Source: Lepidodermella squamata
Lineage: Eukaryota; Gastrotricha
Length of the DNA stretch: 64,000 bases
Direction: 5' to 3'
Assembly (NCBI GenBank): GCA_047495785.1
Contig: JBLDXI010000003.1
Span: forward strand, 372,001-436,000
How positions within the stretch are numbered: the first letter of the stretch is position 1; the number at the start of each line of letters is the position of its first letter. This document shows, piece by piece, positions 59,182 to 64,000 of this stretch. The position numbers were made by a program, and so were the translations under genes. Below the pieces are notes generated by a model, which was not told the origin of the DNA, ran no database searches, and worked only from the letters and a program-made list of their open reading frames with translations.

Positions 59182-59564
59182 ATGGCGAACTTATGCATTT
59201 TAATTACACTTGGAACGATGTTGTTAGTCGGAAGTGCTGATTCGCTCACCTGTGTGTCATCTACAGTTGGCAGCTGCACAATTTCAAACGGCTGGTGTAC
59301 GGTTCGAATTTCTCAATTGACTCTCACATTTGAATTTTGAATTTTTTCTTGCAGAAAGTTGTCTGGAATACGCTTGGAAATGTGATCACCACAAAAAATT
59401 GCGCGACCACTTGTGCGGAGACGCATGCTAGTTTGGTGACGATGTACGATACGTATTGTTGCAACAACGTCGATCAGTGCAACTCAAGCGGCAGCAATTT
59501 GCCGAATTTGCTGACGCTCCTATTGTCGATGACTGTTGTCGCTGCAAAGTACTGCTTGTCATGA
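59182..59564 (+). CDS. Ly6/uPAR-like three-finger protein, third gene
   Basis: Exons 59182-59301 and 59355-59564 join in phase 0, 109 residues. A signal peptide of about 20 residues, L-T-C-V-S-S, G-S-C-T-I-S, N-G-W-C-T, N-C-A-T-T-C, Y-C-C-N and Q-C-N give the Ly6 cysteine frame; the C-terminus is hydrophobic. It is the closest relative of the gene at 6975 and has the same intron position and phase. Confidence 0.75.
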
Positions 59565-59590
59565 TAGCCGCAGGACACAGTTTTTCCCCT

Positions 59591-60125
59591 TTACTTTTTG
59601 TCAGCAGAATTTTTGTAAGCGAAGTAAAAAGTAAAATAATCCCAGGCGCATCTTGGAGTGTTAAGGCAAAGAATAACTTTAATTTGATGCGTTCGACATT
59701 CAGTTCGCCTGATTGTACAAACCGATAGCGCCAGAAGGCCAAGTATCCCAAGAAAAATTTCATAACCTGTAAACACAACAAAAGACATTTTTAACCCACT
59801 CAAGTAAGCTCTAGTGTGGAATTTAGAATAGCTAGTTCATTTCAAATCAGCGAACCGGGAACGGGGCCACAGATCGGTGATATCCGGGTTAATCTTTGTC
59901 GAAAATGGTGTAAAAGCTCGCCACTCTCAGATTATGAAGGCTAGATAAAGCTTTGCTCGGTTTTACAAATACCAAAGATCCGATAAGATAAGACATCGTG
60001 TTGTAAACGAAGCTGTCTATAGCATCAGACCAGCTTGTGAAATCTTCGTCAGATGAATGCTGATTGCTCTCGTATTTCTCAAGATCAAAAACGCTAGTTT
60101 TATGTAGGCTTATTCGATATTTCAA
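59591..60125 (-). CDS. Possible exons of an unknown membrane protein
   Basis: Minus-strand frames include 60125-59889, with Y-N-T-M-S-Y-L-I-G-S-L-V, and after a TTTACAG acceptor near 59770 a frame with Q-D-A-P-G-I-I-L-L-F. Both look membrane-associated but I could not join them with good donors, and the second runs antisense to the Ly6 3' UTR. Low confidence. Confidence 0.2.
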
Positions 60126-60188
60126 ACTAGCGTCCTTCTTAAAAGGTATTAACCATTATTCAACGGCTGTTGTATCTCAGCCAGACTC

Positions 60189-60836
60189 ATGGATAAAGAA
60201 ATCGATGGAACCGAAATAGCCTCCGGTGATCAAGCTGACGACGTTGTAAAATTTACATGCTCTCTCGACCCTGCAAAGAGTGGAATTGGATTCGATTCTC
60301 ACCAACTCCCTAACTGCTTACTTTCCGACTATCTCAACTCCAACGACTTCTTCGATTTATTAGGCATCAGAGTTCGAATGTTCCCACGAAGTACAGCTGT
60401 TAGCGAAAGCTTCAAATCTCTGGTCAGAGCTGGATTTCTGTGCGAGAAATGTGTTAAGGACAACGGTTTTACCAGTCAAATACTCAGCCGCTGGTCCAAC
60501 GATAGAATCTTTAATTCTTCATCGATTGATCAACAGTTGTTCGATATGCTTCTTTTTGCTCGAGGCACTTCGTCTTTTAACCCAGCCTTATATAAAACTC
60601 AGATCAGCGGTGTCAACCTCAACGTGATTCTCCGACCAGATTTTCCTGGTGACAAGCTTTGGCTATTTGTTCTCAATCAATCGAAGTTTCTATTCCCTAT
60701 GAAGTTGCAGGCAATGTGCAGAATGCTTATTTTGAATAGGCTACCGAAAGGTCTCACGAAACGTAGTTCAGTAATTGACATTCAGCTGAGCGCATTTTTA
60801 CCGCCTGCAATTTGTAATTACTTGAAGTTTGAGTAG
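60189..60836 (+). CDS. SOCS-box protein with an unassigned N-terminus
   Basis: A single exon of 215 residues. The last 45 residues (P-M-K-L-Q-A-M-C-R then L-P-P-A-I-C-N-Y-L) match a SOCS box, implying Elongin B/C binding and a role as substrate receptor of a ubiquitin ligase. The first 165 residues hold no ankyrin, SH2 or WD motif that I can see; they may be a worn ankyrin array or another fold. The SOCS box resembles that of the ASB-like gene at 36376. AATAAA near 60874. Confidence 0.5.
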   Translation: MDKEIDGTEIASGDQADDVVKFTCSLDPAKSGIGFDSHQLPNCLLSDYLNSNDFFDLLGIRVRMFPRSTAVSESFKSLVRAGFLCEKCVKDNGFTSQILSRWSNDRIFNSSSIDQQLFDMLLFARGTSSFNPALYKTQISGVNLNVILRPDFPGDKLWLFVLNQSKFLFPMKLQAMCRMLILNRLPKGLTKRSSVIDIQLSAFLPPAICNYLKFE

Positions 60837-60839
60837 TCA

Positions 60840-61276
60840 TTGCGTTACTGTCCTGACCTGATAAATCCAGACAAATAAAAATGAAAGGATATTTCGCCCC
60901 GCACTTGCATTGCTTTTGGTGCGTGGCTAAAACATCTCAGCTTCCCTCTGTCATATGATTTTGTTGTTGAAAAGCACTGACAAATGAAAGCTTAGATATC
61001 GCTTCGCAAAATCTGGGCATGAAAGCCGATAGATTGGAATATTCTGATCACAACTCACGACTACAAGATTCATCTATAATTAATGACCGAGCTTTGAGAG
61101 CTTGATTACCAACTTCGAAGACTGGTGGGCTTGTAATAGGCTAACATTTGATCACTCGAATTGTCCCTTATCGATCGAGACTCCATTTGACAAACACGTG
61201 GGTAGTGCATGACTCAATTTGCTGGTTAGGTCTTCACTGTCCAGCTTCTGACAGTTCAATTTCCTCATTCAGTTAC
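60840..61276. other. Intergenic, nothing seen
   Basis: 3' UTR of the SOCS-box gene and promoter region of the next gene. The open frame upstream of 61277 does not look coding. Confidence 0.45.
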
Positions 61277-64000
61277 ATGCATCGAGAAAGCTTTTTTATC
61301 CTAAAAACGGCTCTGATTTCGGCAGTTATTGCAGGGTATGATCCCTCGCCGGATACAAACTCGCTACAATTACCAACAGGGTTCAGAGGACCGCCGTTAT
61401 ATTTACCGCGATTGTCGTTCGACGGTGAAAACGCGACGGTCAACAGCAATGGCACGTTCACAACGTACTACGCTGCCCGGAAAGTTGCGAATGGCTACCA
61501 GCTGAACAACATGTCGGCCGCGAATACATCGCCAAACGAGACTCTGGCTATGCTGCAAGGACAGGTGGGCTCATGATGTTCGAAATTGAACTGCTCAATC
61601 TGAATATGCAGATGTATTAGTAAAGAAAAAAATGAGTGGCGGTTGAAAATTCTTTGTCCGGGTTGATGACTTATTTTTCTGAGAAAATGATTTCGGTTTG
61701 CCTTTTACAGAAAGTTGACACTGACGGGCTCAACCTGATAAACTGGCGCATAGAGTACGACGTAGAGCTTCGCTACAAAACGAGCGGACCAACCAATTCC
61801 TGGTTCGGAGTCGCTCTTACAACAAACCGATTCTCGCCGAGTATGTCTTTGAAAGCTTGGACATAACAACGGTTAAGTAGGCTTTCTTTCTTTATTGAAG
61901 ATATCTCGTCTGGTTCATCGTATTACGACGTTTTCACGAAATTTGGCTATGGCTTACTGACTTTTCTAAAGCTAGAATCGGGCGGCAGCATGGTGATAAC
62001 GTGGAGGACCGGCATGGACAATGGCACTCTAACGGAGCCGCCTTTCAATGATTCAAGAAACACTTATTCCTTCGACACCAGCTGCGTTATGCCGTCGTCG
62101 GGCGTCGCGAAATTTCGCATGATCTACCAAAGCGTGTTCGACGTCATAACTGTTAGTTTCAATAAAAATTGACTCACAATATTGATTTTTGCGATTTGAA
62201 GATGATGGCTGTTCCTGGTTCTGGAGGAGCTTCTTGCTCTACCGTAGTGAGATTCTCGGGATTCGCTGTTTACATTGGCTACCAAATGATACAAGGAAAG
62301 ATAACCCCAGCATTCTACGCAGTTAATGGAGCAGATGGCGATGTTCTCGTGAAAAAAATGCAAGTCGATTGCAAATTTACAACAATATCTCTCGAAGATC
62401 TCCCGATTCTCAATTGCATGGAGTAATCGTAATGGAGCTGGAACCCGCTGAAATAGCGAGCACAAAGGCCATATCTCGCACCGTATCTAGACGCTGAACA
62501 ATAAACTAATTTACGAGCGATCACGCGCGCGCGCACACCGAGCACAAAAGAAACGCGCGCACACCATAACACCGTAACGCGTCGTTTTGTAACCCATTAA
62601 AACCAGCTAAACCACTCGCAACTTTCTCTGTTTTACTCGTTTTTGTGTTAATTCTTCATTTATTCTCTGATTTTAAATTCTACTCGGTTTCACAAAATCA
62701 CAACGATTGAAAAATAATCAAAAATCATGAAAACTAAGCGGCTGAATTTTTGGGAGAATTTTTCAATTCGCAAGAACGACGGTGAAAACCTCATTAAATG
62801 TCAGCCGCTTGAAACTGCTCTTCTTTTCAATATTATTTACTACGTAACGCCCTATTACGTTGCCCTATCTATTGTTCTATGCCGATGTGTGCGTGATGCA
62901 TTTTCGAACGCACAACGACGAGCGCGCACGCAATTTTCGCCACCACCCTTTCTTTGTTAACAGGTGGGCGCGCACCTGTTCAATGTATAACATTATAACA
63001 ACGACGTACCGATAGATGAAAACGAGCTCAATCGGTACAATTTTACTGCTTGATAACAGCTATTATCGTTTAGGCTCTGGAAAATTCAGAAAATTGGTAC
63101 CTTTCAACAGTTATTTGCGATTACCTTCAAGACTATAAATGACATAAAGACGCAATTTAGACGTACCGACTGCTCATGATTCAGCGGTTTCGTTGACATA
63201 AAATATAAGAAAAACCGATAAAAAATGAGTTTGCTAGAAAATATGTTGGTTTTAAATAGTGAGACAAGCACCCGAGCGGTTACGCAACACGCTCTATTGT
63301 AAGTACGCGAGCGGCAGCGCGCGCGCACCATCAGATAACTCTTTGTCGCTGCGCGCAGTTCCAACTCCATTTTTATTCCTCCATGCTCAATTCGCTCATT
63401 TCCACATACTTCGAAGATCTCTGACTTTTTCTGGTCCCCGGTTCATTTGTTTAACTGTGAAATATTGTGTACAGGTATATTTGGGGGCTCACCGAAGATA
63501 GCCCATCTCTCCCGGATTTGTACACGCTCCCTCTTCCAGCAAACTTTGGCAAGACGACTCTAGGCGGCTATGCCAGCTACGACTACACGGGGGAGTACAA
63601 TTGGACAACCAAGCCGATTGTTCCGTATACTACCTCCCCAAACTATCCGCTGATCAGCAGCACTCAGAAGCCCAGAACATTGAGCTCCTCGGTTATTTTT
63701 TCAAATTCGAAAATTCCTGCGGAACTTTTAAATAATTAGTTGATTAATTACAGTACTACTTCTCATTCTTCAAAGATTTTCGATTCGAGTTCGACTTTGA
63801 CGTTAAATGTAGCCAAAATAATGCTCAAGCCTGGCTGGGCATGATCTTCAGTCTGAAGACAAATAGCCCGGGAATGGGTAAGATGATGCAAAGACCGCTT
63901 TAAAAAAATATCGACCGTGCTGTTTCCTAGTTAAACTCGGTGGCTCCGCGGATTACAATGGCGTAAATAACCTAATGGGCTTCGGCATCTGGCAGAACCT
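61277..64000 (+). CDS. Paralogue of the receptor N-terminal modules (continues off the right edge)
   Basis: Exons 61277-61564, 61711-61840, 61901-62151, 62202-62359, 63475-63691, 63754-63877 and 63931-64000+ are consistent in phase. The start M-H-R-E-S-F-F precedes a signal peptide. The first module has N-W-R-I-E-Y-D-V, W-F-G-V-A, M-V-I-T-W-R, F-Y-A-V-N-G-A-D-G-D-V and Y-I-W-G-L-T-E-D; the second begins F-R-F-E-F-D-F-D-V-K-C and W-L-G-M. Exon phases and several lengths (158 nt for the fourth) equal those of the gene at 2377, so the two are duplicates and this one probably also ends in a Cys-loop channel. The intron after 62359 begins GC (GCAAGT) and is 1115 nt, with CGCG-rich stretches. Unlike the left gene, its 5' end is complete. 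Confidence 0.65.

Noticed and set aside
63104-63370. Arg/Cys-rich minus-strand ORF
   Set aside because: It is a translation of a CGCG-rich intron stretch and has no coding features.

Overview
The window is animal nuclear DNA. Genes are split by GT-AG introns, most only about 50 nt long. The families are animal ones: a Cys-loop receptor, a class C (GABA-B-like) receptor, a rhodopsin-like receptor, Ly6/three-finger proteins, SOCS-box proteins, PAN-like secreted proteins and ERp44. Very short introns, a small intergenic distance and many small secreted proteins would fit an ecdysozoan such as a nematode, but nothing here fixes the phylum and I treat that as a guess.

Layout. 1-0.23 kb: tail of a RING-finger gene. 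0.5-1.9 kb: MULE transposase, followed by an array of a 13-bp motif (2.15-2.39 kb). 2.4-6.1 kb: a Cys-loop receptor whose N-terminal half consists of repeated extracellular modules and a Ser/Thr-rich stalk. A paralogue with the same exon pattern runs off the right edge (61.3-64 kb). 7 kb: Ly6 gene. 8.6-20.2 kb: three tandem SGNH-hydrolase-like type II membrane proteins; the second is split by a 4.7-kb foldback element with about 0.69-kb inverted ends. 20.8-22.1 kb: seven-TM receptor. 22.5 kb: relic of a non-LTR retrotransposon.

23.4-33.7 kb: a large palindrome. Its arms (24104-28812 and 28840-32598) look near-identical and are separated by 27 nt. The right arm runs into a fourth SGNH gene that is frameshifted. 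The left arm breaks in exon 2 of the mirrored copy and continues, in frame, into an ankyrin-repeat ORF, giving an intact chimeric reading frame. The arms differ by an 806-bp transposon with a 9-bp target duplication (left only) and a 135-nt in-frame deletion (right only).

34.5-38 kb: an LRAT/NlpC-like protein, degenerate serine-protease tails, an ankyrin-SOCS-box protein and a PAN-like protein. 38.8-50.3 kb: ERp44, 406 residues, interrupted by a 10.3-kb intron. 50.6-55.1 kb: a second PAN-like exon, an Ala-rich membrane protein and a GABA-B-like receptor. 55.5-60.8 kb: two more Ly6 genes, a type II membrane protein and a SOCS-box protein.

The recurring themes are extracellular or membrane families expanded locally, and heavy remodelling by DNA transposons and inverted duplication. 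Splice joints were placed by eye, using GT-AG signals, reading phase and paralogue alignment.
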